From Lentzea aerocolonigenes (lineage in GTDB: Bacteria; Actinomycetota; Actinomycetes; Mycobacteriales; Pseudonocardiaceae), in the NCBI RefSeq assembly GCF_000974445.1, contig NZ_BBOJ01000021.1, positions 1 to 64,000 of the forward strand: a DNA stretch of 64,000 nt, read 5' to 3'. Both the position numbers and the translations under genes were made by a program. Each line of letters starts with the position of its first letter. Position 1 is the first letter of the stretch. This document shows, piece by piece, positions 8,149-16,142 of this stretch. Under the pieces are notes generated by a model. The model had not been told where the DNA came from. It ran no database searches and saw only the letters and a program-made list of their open reading frames with translations.

Positions 8149-8814
8149 ATGGCGGAGACCGACGGCGAGTTGGCGAGACGGCTGGCCACCGAGACGGGCA
8201 GGCTGCTGGTCAGCGTCCGGCCGGGCAACGGCGATCGCGCCGCGCAGAACTTCCTGGCGGCGCAACTGGAGGAGCACCGCCCGGACGACGCGGTGCTGTC
8301 CGAGGAAGCTCCCGACGACCCCCGCCGGCTCACCGCCGACCGGGTGTGGATCATCGACCCGCTCGACGGCAGCCGCGAGTTCGCCGAGCCCGGTCGCACC
8401 GACTGGGCCGTGCACGTGGCGCTGTGGCAACGGGGTGAGCTCGTCGCGGGAGCGGTCGCCCTGCCCGCGTTCCAGCCGATCTCCCGGGTTCCGCACCGCC
8501 GTCCCAGGATCGTGGTGAGCCGCACCCGGCCGCCCGAGTGCGCGGAGCGGGTGGCGGCCGCGATCGACGCCGAGCTGGTGCCGATGGGCAGCGCGGGTGC
8601 GAAGACGATGGCCGTGGTGCGCGGTGAGGCCGACGCCTACCTGCACGCGGGCGGCATGTACGAGTGGGACTCGGCCGCACCGGTCTACGTGGCGCGCGCG
8701 GCCGGGTTGCACGCCTCCCGCGCCGACGGGCGTCCGCTCGTCTACAACCAGCCCGATCCGTGGCTGCCGGACCTGCTGATCTGCCGTCAGGAACTCGCGG
8801 GGGTGCTCACGTGA
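8149..8814 (+). CDS. cysQ: CysQ-type 3'(2'),5'-bisphosphate nucleotidase (inositol monophosphatase family)
   Basis: A 221-residue Mg-dependent phosphatase that should hydrolyse PAP, the by-product of sulfotransferases, to AMP and phosphate. The metal-binding signature is present: E52-E53 (LSEEAP), the core IDPLDGSREF at 69-78 with D70 and D73, and the C-terminal WDSAAP near 180. It resembles the short mycobacterial-type CysQ. The ATG at 8149 lies downstream of the operator pair. Its stop overlaps the cysD GTG by 3 nt, so it is translationally coupled to PAPS synthesis. PAP removal next to PAPS production suggests sulfonation rather than only assimilation (inference). Confidence 0.88.
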   Translation: MAETDGELARRLATETGRLLVSVRPGNGDRAAQNFLAAQLEEHRPDDAVLSEEAPDDPRRLTADRVWIIDPLDGSREFAEPGRTDWAVHVALWQRGELVAGAVALPAFQPISRVPHRRPRIVVSRTRPPECAERVAAAIDAELVPMGSAGAKTMAVVRGEADAYLHAGGMYEWDSAAPVYVARAAGLHASRADGRPLVYNQPDPWLPDLLICRQELAGVLT

Positions 8815-9698
8815 ACCACCTAGACCGGCTCGAAGCCGACAGCATCGACATCTTCCGCGAGGCGGTCGCGGAGAGCGAGCGGCCGGTGCTGCTGTACTCG
8901 ATCGGCAAGGACAGCTCGGTGCTGCTCCACCTGGCGCGCAAGGCGTTCTACCCGTCGAAGCCGCCGTTTCCGCTGCTCCACGTCGACACCACGTGGAAGT
9001 TCCGCGAGATGATCGAGTTCCGCGACCGCACGGCCGCCGAGCTGGGGCTCGAGCTGATCGTGCACCGCAACCCGGACTGCGTGGCGATGGGCATCAACCC
9101 GTTCGACCACGGTTCCGCGCGGCACACCGACCTGTGGAAGACCCAGGGACTGCGGCAGGCGCTGGACAAGCACCGGTTCGATCTCGCGTTCGGTGGTGCC
9201 CGACGGGACGAGGAAGCCTCTCGTGCCAAGGAAAGGGTGTTCTCGTTCCGCACCGCGCAGCACCAGTGGGACCCGAAGAACCAGCGGCCGGAGCTGTGGC
9301 GGCTGTACAACACGCGGGTCGCGCCCGGCGAGAGCATCAGGGTGTTCCCGCTGTCGAACTGGACCGAGCTCGACGTGTGGCGGTACGTCGAACGCGAACG
9401 GATTCCCGTGGTACCGCTGTACTTCGCGGCGCCGCGGCCGGTCGTCGACCGCGACGGCCTGCTGATCATGGTGGACGACGACCGCATGCCGCTGCACGAA
9501 GAACCACGTCAGGAGCTGGTCCGGTTCCGCACGCTCGGCTGCTACCCGCTGACCGGCGCGGTGCGCAGCGAGGCGCGGACGGTCGCCCAGATCGTCGAGG
9601 AGATGCGGACCGCCACCACGTCCGAACGGCAGGGCAGGGCGATCGACCACGACCAGAGCGGGTCGATGGAGCGCAAGAAGCGGGAGGGGTACTTCTGA
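8811..9698 (+). CDS. cysD: Sulfate adenylyltransferase subunit 2 (CysD)
   Basis: The catalytic subunit of ATP sulfurylase, 295 residues, which forms APS from ATP and sulfate together with the GTPase CysN. The PP-loop motif SIGKDSSVLLHLARKAF is at about 27-43. Family-typical blocks follow: FPLLHVDTTWKF, the RRDEEASRAKER segment and the C-terminal SMERKKREGYF. The GTG start overlaps the cysQ stop, and the stop overlaps the cysNC ATG by one base. Length and motifs are normal, so the gene looks intact. Confidence 0.96.
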   Translation: MNHLDRLEADSIDIFREAVAESERPVLLYSIGKDSSVLLHLARKAFYPSKPPFPLLHVDTTWKFREMIEFRDRTAAELGLELIVHRNPDCVAMGINPFDHGSARHTDLWKTQGLRQALDKHRFDLAFGGARRDEEASRAKERVFSFRTAQHQWDPKNQRPELWRLYNTRVAPGESIRVFPLSNWTELDVWRYVERERIPVVPLYFAAPRPVVDRDGLLIMVDDDRMPLHEEPRQELVRFRTLGCYPLTGAVRSEARTVAQIVEEMRTATTSERQGRAIDHDQSGSMERKKREGYF

Positions 9699-11473
9699 TG
9701 GAGCTTCTGCGGTTCATCACCTGCGGCAGCGTCGACGACGGCAAGAGCACGCTGATCGGCAGGCTGCTGTACGAGTCGAAGCTGTTGTACGCCGACCACC
9801 TCGCCGCGCTGGAGGCCGACTCCCGCCGCGTCGGCACCCGCGGCGGCGAACTGGACTTCGCGCTGCTGGTCGACGGGCTGGCCGCGGAACGCGAGCAGGG
9901 CATCACGATCGACGTCGCGTACCGGTTCTTCGCCACCGAGGCACGGCGGTTCATCGTCGCGGACACGCCGGGCCACGAGCAGTACACGCGCAACATGGTG
10001 ACGGGCGCGTCCACCGCCGAGGCCGCGGTGATCCTGCTGGACGCGCGCAAAGGTGTGCTGAGCCAGACCCGGCGGCACGCGCGGATCGTGTCCCTGCTGG
10101 GCATCAGGCACGTCGCCGTGGCCGTGAACAAGCTCGACCTGCTGGACTACTCGCAGGAGGCCTTCGACGCGGTGGCCGCGCAGTTCGCCGAGTTCGCCGC
10201 CGAGCTGGACTTCGCCGAGATCACGTGCGTGCCGATGTCCGCGACCGAGGGCGTCAACGTGATCGGCCACAGCGAGCTGACGCCGTGGTACGACGGGCCG
10301 ACCCTGTTGCAGTGGCTGGAGACCGTGGACGCGGGCTCGGCCCAGGACGGCCCGTCGCGGTTCCTCGTGCAGTGGGTGAACCGGCCGGACTCGACGTTCC
10401 GGGGGCTGTCCGGCCGGGTTCTGCGCGGCACGCTCCGGCAGGGCGACGCGGTGTCCACCGGTGGTCGAACCTCCACTGTGGACCGGATCGTCACGATGGA
10501 CGGGGATCTGGCGGAGGCGCCGGCCGGGTCGTCGGTCACCGTGGTGCTCGCCGACGACGTGGACGCGAGCCGCGGTGACGTGCTGGGCGCCGCCGCCGAC
10601 CCGCCGGGCGTCGCCGACTCGTTCCAGGCGCACCTGGTCTGGTTGAACGAGAACGGTTTGCTGCCCGGCCGGCAGTACCTCGCGAAGATCGGCGCCCGCA
10701 CGGTCGGGTTCACCGCGACGAAGGCGTTGCAGCTCAACGAGATCGGCGTCGACAAGGTGCACTTCGACGCGCCCGTGCCGTTCGAGGGCTACCGCACGAA
10801 CCGCGACCTGGGCTCGTTCGTGGTGCTCGACCGGCTCTCCAACGCCACCGTCGGCGCCGGGATGATCGATTTCGCGTTGAGCCCGGCGAACGTGCGCTGG
10901 CAGACGCTCACCGTCGACAAGCAGGCGCGGATCGCCCGCAACGGGCACCGGCCGTGCGTGGTGTGGCTGACCGGGCTGTCCGGCGCGGGCAAGTCCACCA
11001 TCGCCGACCTGGTCGAGAAGGCGCTGCACGCGGAGGGCAGGCACACGTTCCTGCTGGACGGCGACAACGTCCGCCACGGCCTCAACTCCGACCTCGGGTT
11101 CACCGACGCCGACCGCGTGGAGAACATCCGGCGCATCGCCGAGGTCGCCGCGCTGATGGTCGACGCGGGCCTGATCGTGCTCGTCTCGTTCATCTCGCCG
11201 TTCCGTGCCGAACGGGCGCTGGCACGCGGGCTCGTCGGCGAGAACGAGTTCTGTGAGGTCTTCGTGGACACGCCGCTGGAGGTGGCGGAGGAACGTGACC
11301 CGAAGGGCCTCTACCGCAAGGCCCGGCGGGGTGAGCTGGCGAACTTCACCGGGATCGACTCACCCTACGAACCGCCGGAGGAGCCGGAGATCAGGCTCGA
11401 CACGACGACGTTGAGCCCGGAGGCGGCGGCTGCGGCCGTGGTGGCGAGGCTGCGCGCGCTCGGCGTCTGTTGA
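9698..11473 (+). CDS. cysNC: Bifunctional sulfate adenylyltransferase subunit 1/adenylylsulfate kinase (CysNC)
   Basis: A 591-residue fusion. The N-terminal CysN GTPase has P-loop GSVDDGKST (10-18), the GITID switch and DTPGHEQY, and drives APS formation by CysD. The C-terminal CysC kinase begins with P-loop GLSGAGKST at about 426. It continues with LLDGDNVRHGLN, the FISPFRAER segment and DPKGLYRKARRG, and phosphorylates APS to PAPS. The fusion is standard in mycobacteria and relatives. Its last codons overlap a further copy of the TetR operator (11470-11482). No APS/PAPS reductase or sulfite reductase gene follows, so this copy appears dedicated to PAPS for sulfotransfer. Confidence 0.96.
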   Translation: MELLRFITCGSVDDGKSTLIGRLLYESKLLYADHLAALEADSRRVGTRGGELDFALLVDGLAAEREQGITIDVAYRFFATEARRFIVADTPGHEQYTRNMVTGASTAEAAVILLDARKGVLSQTRRHARIVSLLGIRHVAVAVNKLDLLDYSQEAFDAVAAQFAEFAAELDFAEITCVPMSATEGVNVIGHSELTPWYDGPTLLQWLETVDAGSAQDGPSRFLVQWVNRPDSTFRGLSGRVLRGTLRQGDAVSTGGRTSTVDRIVTMDGDLAEAPAGSSVTVVLADDVDASRGDVLGAAADPPGVADSFQAHLVWLNENGLLPGRQYLAKIGARTVGFTATKALQLNEIGVDKVHFDAPVPFEGYRTNRDLGSFVVLDRLSNATVGAGMIDFALSPANVRWQTLTVDKQARIARNGHRPCVVWLTGLSGAGKSTIADLVEKALHAEGRHTFLLDGDNVRHGLNSDLGFTDADRVENIRRIAEVAALMVDAGLIVLVSFISPFRAERALARGLVGENEFCEVFVDTPLEVAEERDPKGLYRKARRGELANFTGIDSPYEPPEEPEIRLDTTTLSPEAAAAAVVARLRALGVC

Positions 11474-11482
11474 ACGTTGTCC
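11470..11482. promoter_or_regulatory. Second copy of the TetR half-operator before the sulfotransferase operon
   Basis: TTGAACGTTGTCC differs at one of 13 positions from the sequence at 8113-8125. It overlaps the cysNC stop codon, 50-60 bp before the next gene. This suggests one regulator for PAPS synthesis and for the sulfotransferase operon. Confidence 0.55.
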
Positions 11483-11501
11483 AGAATCAGGTATGTTCAG
11501 C

Positions 11502-11515
11502 TAGAACACGTTCTA
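11502..11515. promoter_or_regulatory. KstR-like palindrome TAGAACACGTTCTA
   Basis: Perfect 6-bp arms with a 2-bp centre, matching the published KstR consensus TNNAACNNGTTNNA at every fixed position. It lies 16 bp before the start codon of the DUF1214 gene, where a repressor would block transcription. Binding by a KstR-type TetR repressor is inference; other TetR proteins use similar sites. Confidence 0.55.
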
Positions 11516-11531
11516 AATTCTGGAGGCTGTG

Positions 11532-12587
11532 GTGCCGGATCAGGCGTGGTCGCAGTTCTGCCGGGCGCTGGAGAAGGCCGGCGAGGTGGTTTTGTCGGAC
11601 CAGGCACCGGACACCCCGCTCGACCGCGCGGAGGGCTACCGGTACCTCGCGAGACTCACGCGCGAGATGCTCTACTCCTGCCTGGACAACGCCGATCCGG
11701 ACTTCCCGCGCTTCCACGAGCTGGACCTCGTCAAGATCGGCGCGGACAACCCGGACAACGTCTACCTGTCCGCGAACATCCGCGGCGACAGGACGTACCG
11801 GATCACCGGGACCCGCGGCACCATCGCGTACTTCAGCATCGGCTCCAAGGCCAACCGCTACGCCAAGGACGGCACGATGGCGTCCACCGGCGAACTGTCC
11901 GACGCCGACCTGGAGATCGCTCCCGACGGCACGGTGGAGATCATCGCGAGCGCCGATCCGCACGACGGGAACTGGCTTCCGCTCGCGCCCGACTCCACCG
12001 GTCTGGTGGTGCGCCAGACGTATCTCGACCGCGAGACCGAGGTGCCCGGCCGGTGGCACATCGAGCAGGTCGGTGGTCCGGCCGAACCTGCCCAACTCAC
12101 GCCCGAGTTCCTGGCCAAGGCGTTGCAACGAGCGTCGTTGTCGGTGCACGGCACGGCGGCCACGTTCGCGCACTGGACGCGCACGTTCATGAAGCGCCCC
12201 AACGAACTGCCCGACTTCGGCCAGGAGATGTTCCAGCGCGCGGGCGGTGACCCGGAGATCTTCTACCTGCACGGCTACTGGTCGCTGAAACCCGGTGAGG
12301 CGTGGGTGATCGAGACCGACGTGCCGGACTGCCCGTACTGGAACTTCCAGCTGGACAACTGGTGGATGGAGTCGCTCGACCACCGGCGCCGGATCACGGT
12401 CAACAAGCACACCGCGACCTTGGTCGACGGCCGCCTCACGATCGTTGTCGCGGAACGGGATCCGGGTGTCGGCAACTGGATCGACACCTGCGGTCACAGC
12501 TCCGGAACGGCGTTGCTGCGCTGGCTCGGCGCCACCGACCACCCGATCCCGAAGTGCCGCGTCGTTTCGCTGGAGGAGGTTCGATGA
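11532..12587 (+). CDS. DUF1214-domain protein, first gene of the sulfotransferase operon
   Basis: A 351-residue protein with a C-terminal DUF1214 region (conserved YGYWS-like and GNWIDTCGHSSGTALLRW segments). No signal peptide or membrane helix is evident. The enzymatic role of DUF1214 proteins is not established. GTG 11532 has a GGAGG site with normal spacing; GTG 11529 is the alternative. The stop overlaps the sulfotransferase ATG (ATGA). Its place at the head of the operon, behind two operator-like sites, suggests that it handles the substrate or product of the sulfotransferase, but this is inferred from position only. Confidence 0.8.
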   Translation: MPDQAWSQFCRALEKAGEVVLSDQAPDTPLDRAEGYRYLARLTREMLYSCLDNADPDFPRFHELDLVKIGADNPDNVYLSANIRGDRTYRITGTRGTIAYFSIGSKANRYAKDGTMASTGELSDADLEIAPDGTVEIIASADPHDGNWLPLAPDSTGLVVRQTYLDRETEVPGRWHIEQVGGPAEPAQLTPEFLAKALQRASLSVHGTAATFAHWTRTFMKRPNELPDFGQEMFQRAGGDPEIFYLHGYWSLKPGEAWVIETDVPDCPYWNFQLDNWWMESLDHRRRITVNKHTATLVDGRLTIVVAERDPGVGNWIDTCGHSSGTALLRWLGATDHPIPKCRVVSLEEVR

Positions 12588-13732
12588 CGGTCACGACCGC
12601 GCTGAACGTGCCGGAACTGCTCGACGCCGCGTCGGCGAAGACCGGGCTGTCGGACTACGGCGACGACTGGTTCCGCGAGCCGCTCGACGTCCTCGTCACG
12701 GCCCTCAACACCGAGGCCGTGCTGTCACCGCTGGGCCACGAGCTGACCAAGCGGCGGTTGACCGCCCTGCTGTCCGACCGGCTGCGGCTGCGCGCGTTGC
12801 AGCGCGAACACCCGTCGGTGCTCGACGTCGAGGTGCGCGTCGCCGCCGAGATCTGCGGTCTGCCGCGCACCGGCTCGACCCTGCTGCACCGGCTGCTGGC
12901 CGCGTCGCCCCAGGTCACGTCGACGTTGTCGTGGGAGGTCGCCTACCCGATCCCGTTCCCCGGCGAGGGGCCAGGGGCTCCGGAGCGCAAACGCCGTGCG
13001 CAGGAACGCATGCAGCTGATGTCGCAGCTCCCTTCCAACTTCGGTGACCTGCACACGGTGGTGTGGGACGGGCCGGAGGAGGACGTGATCCTGCTGGACC
13101 GCACGTTCGTGTCGATGAGCTTCGACTCGTTCTACTGGGTGCCGTCGTACGGCGACTGGCTGCGGACCGTCGACCAGGGGCCCGCCTACCGAGAGCTACG
13201 CGAGTGGCTGCAGGTGTTGCAGTGGCAGAGCCCCTCCCGCTCGCTGCCCTGGGTGCTGAAGTCGCCGCACCACCTGACAGCGGTGGACACGGTGCTGGAC
13301 GAGTTCGCCGACTGCAAGATCGTCATGACCCACCGCTCACCGGTCAACGCCGTGCCGTCGTACGCGTCGATGGTGAGCGCGATCTCCGCGCAGTACAGCG
13401 CCGACGTCGATCCGGTCCGAATCGGACGGTACTGGTCCCGGCGGTTCGCGAAGACCCTGGCGGGCTTCGCCTCCGCCCGCGCCGCACGCCCGGACCGCTT
13501 CGTGGACGTGCGGTTCGCCGACACCGTCGCCAAACCGGTGGAGGTCGCCCGCGAGGTGCTCGACGCGCTGGGCCTGCCCGCGGGTCCGGCCGACGACGCG
13601 GCGTTCGAGACCTACCTGGAACAGAACCGCACCGAACGGCACGGCTCGCACTCCTACGCGCCACCGGACTTCGGGCTCTCCGAGGACCAGCTGCGGCGCG
13701 ACTTCGCCTTCTACTCGGAGGTCTACCTGTGA
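12584..13732 (+). CDS. PAPS-dependent sulfotransferase family protein
   Basis: A 382-residue protein of the bacterial sulfotransferase_3 type, expected to transfer sulfonate from PAPS to a hydroxyl or amine of an unknown acceptor. The 5'-phosphosulfate-binding loop is CGLPRTGSTLLHRLL at 91-105, with R95 and S98. The 3'-phosphate-binding part is visible as VMTHRSPVNAVPSYASM. WVLKSPHHL is typical of the family. The gene lies 1.1 kb downstream of cysNC, so the donor is made next door. It is coupled to its neighbours by ATGA overlaps at both ends. The acceptor cannot be read from sequence. Association with an SDR and an SRPBCC protein suggests a small lipophilic molecule. Confidence 0.87.
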   Translation: MTVTTALNVPELLDAASAKTGLSDYGDDWFREPLDVLVTALNTEAVLSPLGHELTKRRLTALLSDRLRLRALQREHPSVLDVEVRVAAEICGLPRTGSTLLHRLLAASPQVTSTLSWEVAYPIPFPGEGPGAPERKRRAQERMQLMSQLPSNFGDLHTVVWDGPEEDVILLDRTFVSMSFDSFYWVPSYGDWLRTVDQGPAYRELREWLQVLQWQSPSRSLPWVLKSPHHLTAVDTVLDEFADCKIVMTHRSPVNAVPSYASMVSAISAQYSADVDPVRIGRYWSRRFAKTLAGFASARAARPDRFVDVRFADTVAKPVEVAREVLDALGLPAGPADDAAFETYLEQNRTERHGSHSYAPPDFGLSEDQLRRDFAFYSEVYL

Positions 13733-14511
13733 TGCTCCAGGACGAGGTCGTTCTGATCACCGGCGTCGGTCCCGGCCTGGGCTCGAAGCTGGCCGTCCGC
13801 GCGGCCGCCGAGGGCGCGAAGGTGGTCATGGCCGCCCGCTCGGCCGACGTGATGAAGCAGGTGGAGAAGGACGTCGCCGCCGCGGGAGGCGAGGCCGTCG
13901 GCGTGCAGTGCGACGTGCGCAGGCCCGACGAGGTCGCCCGCCTGGTGGAGACCGCCGTCGACCGGTTCGGCACGATCACCGGCCTGGTCAACTCGGCGTT
14001 CGGGCATCCGGGTTTCTTCGACCTGCTGGACACGCCGGAGAAGGCGATCCGGCGGTCGGTCGACATCATCCTGTTCGGCGCGCTGAACGTGACGCGGGAA
14101 GTCGTGCCGCACATGAAGACGGCGGGCCGTGGGTCGATCGTCAACATCGGCACCATGGCCACGCGCAAACCGTTGCGGGGCGAGGGCGGCTACGCGGTGG
14201 CGAAGGCGGCGATGGCGACCGCGACCAAGTTCCTGGCGCTGGAGCTGAGCGAGCACGGCATCCGCGCGAACCAGGCCGTGCTCGGCTGGCTGGACGGGCC
14301 GGGCGTGCGGTTCTACCTCAAGCTCACCGCCGACAGCCGCGGTGTCAGCGAACAGGACGTCTACGACGAGATCGCGGCCCGCAACCCGTTGGGGCGCATT
14401 CCCACCGACGACGCCTGTGCCGGCGCGGTGCTGTTCCTGCTGTCGCGTCACGCTTCCGAGGTGACAGGTGCGGTGCTGGACGTCAACGGTGGGGAGTACA
14501 TGCCGGCATGA
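13732..14511 (+). CDS. Short-chain dehydrogenase/reductase
   Basis: A 259-residue classical SDR. The nucleotide-binding motif TGVGPGLG (10-17) is a variant of TGxxxGxG. D63 is in CDVRRP, NSAFG replaces the usual NAG motif, and the catalytic pair is Y..K in GGYAVAKAAM near 159-163. The Ser of the triad probably lies in the NIGTMATRK region, where Thr occupies the usual place; this is a departure to check. The C-terminus VLDVNGGEYMPA is normal. The ATG at 13732 overlaps the preceding stop. It is predicted to oxidise or reduce a hydroxyl/keto group in the same pathway as the sulfotransferase. Confidence 0.85.
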   Translation: MLQDEVVLITGVGPGLGSKLAVRAAAEGAKVVMAARSADVMKQVEKDVAAAGGEAVGVQCDVRRPDEVARLVETAVDRFGTITGLVNSAFGHPGFFDLLDTPEKAIRRSVDIILFGALNVTREVVPHMKTAGRGSIVNIGTMATRKPLRGEGGYAVAKAAMATATKFLALELSEHGIRANQAVLGWLDGPGVRFYLKLTADSRGVSEQDVYDEIAARNPLGRIPTDDACAGAVLFLLSRHASEVTGAVLDVNGGEYMPA

Positions 14512-14957
14512 GCTACGTCATCGAGTCCGTCACCGTGGAGATTCCCGCTCCCGCGCCGTTCGTGTGGGACGTGCTGCTCGACTACCCCAACTATCCACAG
14601 TGGAATCCGTACACCCTGTCCGTGGACACGACTCTCGCCGTCGACTCACCGATCGACCTCACTCTTCCGAAGCCGGACGGCAGCGAGGGCACGTGGGTCA
14701 GCCGCGAGTACATCCGCGTCGTCGAGCCGCCCCGCCTGCTGCGCTACGACACGGGAGACACGTTCCCCGGTCTGCTCGGGGTGCGCGACCAGCTGATCAC
14801 GCCGCTGGGCGACGACCGGTGCAGCTACCACACGTTCGAGACGTTCACCGGCAAGTACGCGGAGGCGGTGTTCGCGGCGCAGGGTGCGTACGTCAAGAAG
14901 GGCTTCGACTCGGTCGCGCACGCGCTGCGTGACCGAGTCAAGGAGCTGACCGGCTGA
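14508..14957 (+). CDS. SRPBCC (START-like) domain protein
   Basis: A 149-residue single-domain SRPBCC protein. It has the N-terminal strand-helix VEIPAPAPFVWDVLLDYPNYPQWNP and the long C-terminal helix typical of polyketide-cyclase/START-like folds, which bind hydrophobic ligands. No catalytic residues can be assigned. The ATG overlaps the SDR stop by 4 nt, and it closes the operon before the hairpin at 14980-15008. The likely role is binding or conversion of the hydrophobic substrate of this operon (inference). Confidence 0.82.
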   Translation: MSYVIESVTVEIPAPAPFVWDVLLDYPNYPQWNPYTLSVDTTLAVDSPIDLTLPKPDGSEGTWVSREYIRVVEPPRLLRYDTGDTFPGLLGVRDQLITPLGDDRCSYHTFETFTGKYAEAVFAAQGAYVKKGFDSVAHALRDRVKELTG

Positions 14958-15641
14958 ACGGGCGAGCCCCTGAAGGACCGGGCGCTCTTTCCACCGGGGA
15001 GAGCGCCCACCCGCCGCCGTCCACCCGAACAGCACCACCGCCGTCACTCCCCCGAGCAGCAGTCCGACCAGCGTCACCTCTTTCAGCACACCCATGAACA
15101 CCCACCCGAACGACAGCAGCAACGCGCACCGCAGCACCCCGAGCTTCCGCGCGCGCCACCCCGCGACGGCCAGCAGCACTCCGCCCACGATCGACCCCGC
15201 CGACGCCGTGACCGGCACGCGCCACAGCCCGTAGGAGACGTCCACATAGGACTCGGTCACGAACGTCGTGGCCCGCTCCAGCCCCATCCGGTCGACGAGC
15301 TCGAACGCCGTCAGGTCGACGCCGGAGAAGTACAGCCGCGCGAACAGCGACGCCACGAACGCCACGGCTCCCACGAGCGCGAGCCGTCCGCCGATCTCGC
15401 GGGCGAAGACGATCACGGTGGCGCACAACAGGATCGACGCCAGCGCGAACAACGCGTACCCGGCGGTGACCAGCTCGGGTTGACGGGCGTAGGCGGCCAG
15501 CTGCTCGGGTGCCGCGAACGGTCCGGCGTCGAAGCGCGCCCGTTCCGCGGCGGTGAACCCCGCTGTCTCGACACCGAGGCGCCGCACGAGCAACGCGGCG
15601 AACCAGACGATCGGACCTGCCAGCAATGCGAGAACCCTCAT
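14646..15641 (-). CDS. Hypothetical integral membrane protein with antisense C-terminal tail
   Basis: The first 215 or so residues form five to six hydrophobic helices (ALLAGPIVWFAALLV, YALFALASILLCATVIVFA, LLSFGWVFMGVLKEVTLVG). I do not recognise the family. The frame has no stop until 14646, so the last 100-odd residues are Arg/Asp-rich and lie antisense to the SRPBCC gene. They also cross the hairpin at 14980-15008. The real protein may have ended near 15000, with the stop lost or a frameshift present. The ATG at 15641 directly precedes the first helix, with a palindromic operator candidate 37 bp upstream. Confidence 0.55.
   Translation of the reverse strand: MRVLALLAGPIVWFAALLVRRLGVETAGFTAAERARFDAGPFAAPEQLAAYARQPELVTAGYALFALASILLCATVIVFAREIGGRLALVGAVAFVASLFARLYFSGVDLTAFELVDRMGLERATTFVTESYVDVSYGLWRVPVTASAGSIVGGVLLAVAGWRARKLGVLRCALLLSFGWVFMGVLKEVTLVGLLLGGVTAVVLFGWTAAGGRSPRWKERPVLQGLARSAGQLLDSVTQRVRDRVEALLDVRTLRREHRLRVLAGERLERVVAAPVVAQRRDQLVAHPEQTGERVSRVVAQQAGRLDDADVLAADPRALAAVRLRKSEVDR
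14980..15008. terminator. Hairpin terminator after the sulfotransferase operon
   Basis: GGGCGCTCT and its exact complement AGAGCGCCC around an 11-nt loop, 22 bp after the SRPBCC stop. It would serve the plus-strand operon and, as it lies inside the convergent frame, could also stop the opposite transcript. Confidence 0.6.
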
Positions 15642-15677
15642 GCCGTTCAACGCTAGGAACTCGGTTCCGCCGGGACA

Positions 15678-15693
15678 TCGGACCACGGTCCGA
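15678..15693. promoter_or_regulatory. Perfect palindrome upstream of the membrane protein gene
   Basis: TCGGACC-AC-GGTCCGA has 7-bp arms and a 2-bp centre, 37-52 bp before the ATG at 15641. The geometry suits a TetR- or GntR-type operator. No cognate regulator is identified. Confidence 0.4.
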
Positions 15694-15707
15694 ACTCGCG
15701 GCGGCGC

Positions 15708-15740
15708 GGTGTGGCCGCACCCCCTGGCCACGGCCACACC
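15708..15740 (-). terminator. Hairpin after the small membrane protein gene
   Basis: GGTGTGGCCG pairs perfectly with CGGCCACACC across a 13-nt loop, just past the stop codon of the gene ending at 15745 on the minus strand. Confidence 0.5.
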
Positions 15741-15744
15741 GGCA

Positions 15745-16074
15745 TCAGAGCCGCAGCAGACTCGACGGTGGGCGTTCCGGCTCCACCGCCTCCTCCGCCG
15801 CGGGAAGCGTCTCGGGCAACCACGCGCGCAGCGCTCGCCCGAACATGAGCAGCGTGCGCCAGGTGTCCCACAGGGCGATGAGCGCCGCCGAGAGGACGAT
15901 CGACACGGCCACCGCGAGCACGCCGCCACCGTCGAACAACACGACGACGGCCACGATCGCCCACAGCTCGACGACGGTGAAGATCAAGGCGAACACGACC
16001 CGTTCCGTGTACTTGCGGCGAGCCCGCAACACCTCCGCGCGAGAGTGGGGGTCGGGGAGTGAGTTGCGCTTCAT
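15745..16074 (-). CDS. Small membrane protein (109 aa, two transmembrane segments)
   Basis: A hypothetical protein. The basic N-terminus RSRAEVLRARRKYTER is followed by two hydrophobic helices at about 27-48 (VVFALIFTVVELWAIVAVVVLF) and 54-70 (VAVSIVLSAALIALWD). An amphipathic region and an acidic tail ending PPSSLLRL come after. No family is recognised. The ATG at 16074 gives a compact two-helix topology. It follows the Crp/Fnr gene on the same strand after 68 bp and could be co-transcribed with it. Confidence 0.6.
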   Translation of the reverse strand: MKRNSLPDPHSRAEVLRARRKYTERVVFALIFTVVELWAIVAVVVLFDGGGVLAVAVSIVLSAALIALWDTWRTLLMFGRALRAWLPETLPAAEEAVEPERPPSSLLRL

Positions 16075-16142
16075 GACGGCTCCTGGTGCGACTCGGCGAA
16101 CTGTGACACCGAGGAAACCGCGAGGGCCTTGACATGTCTGCG

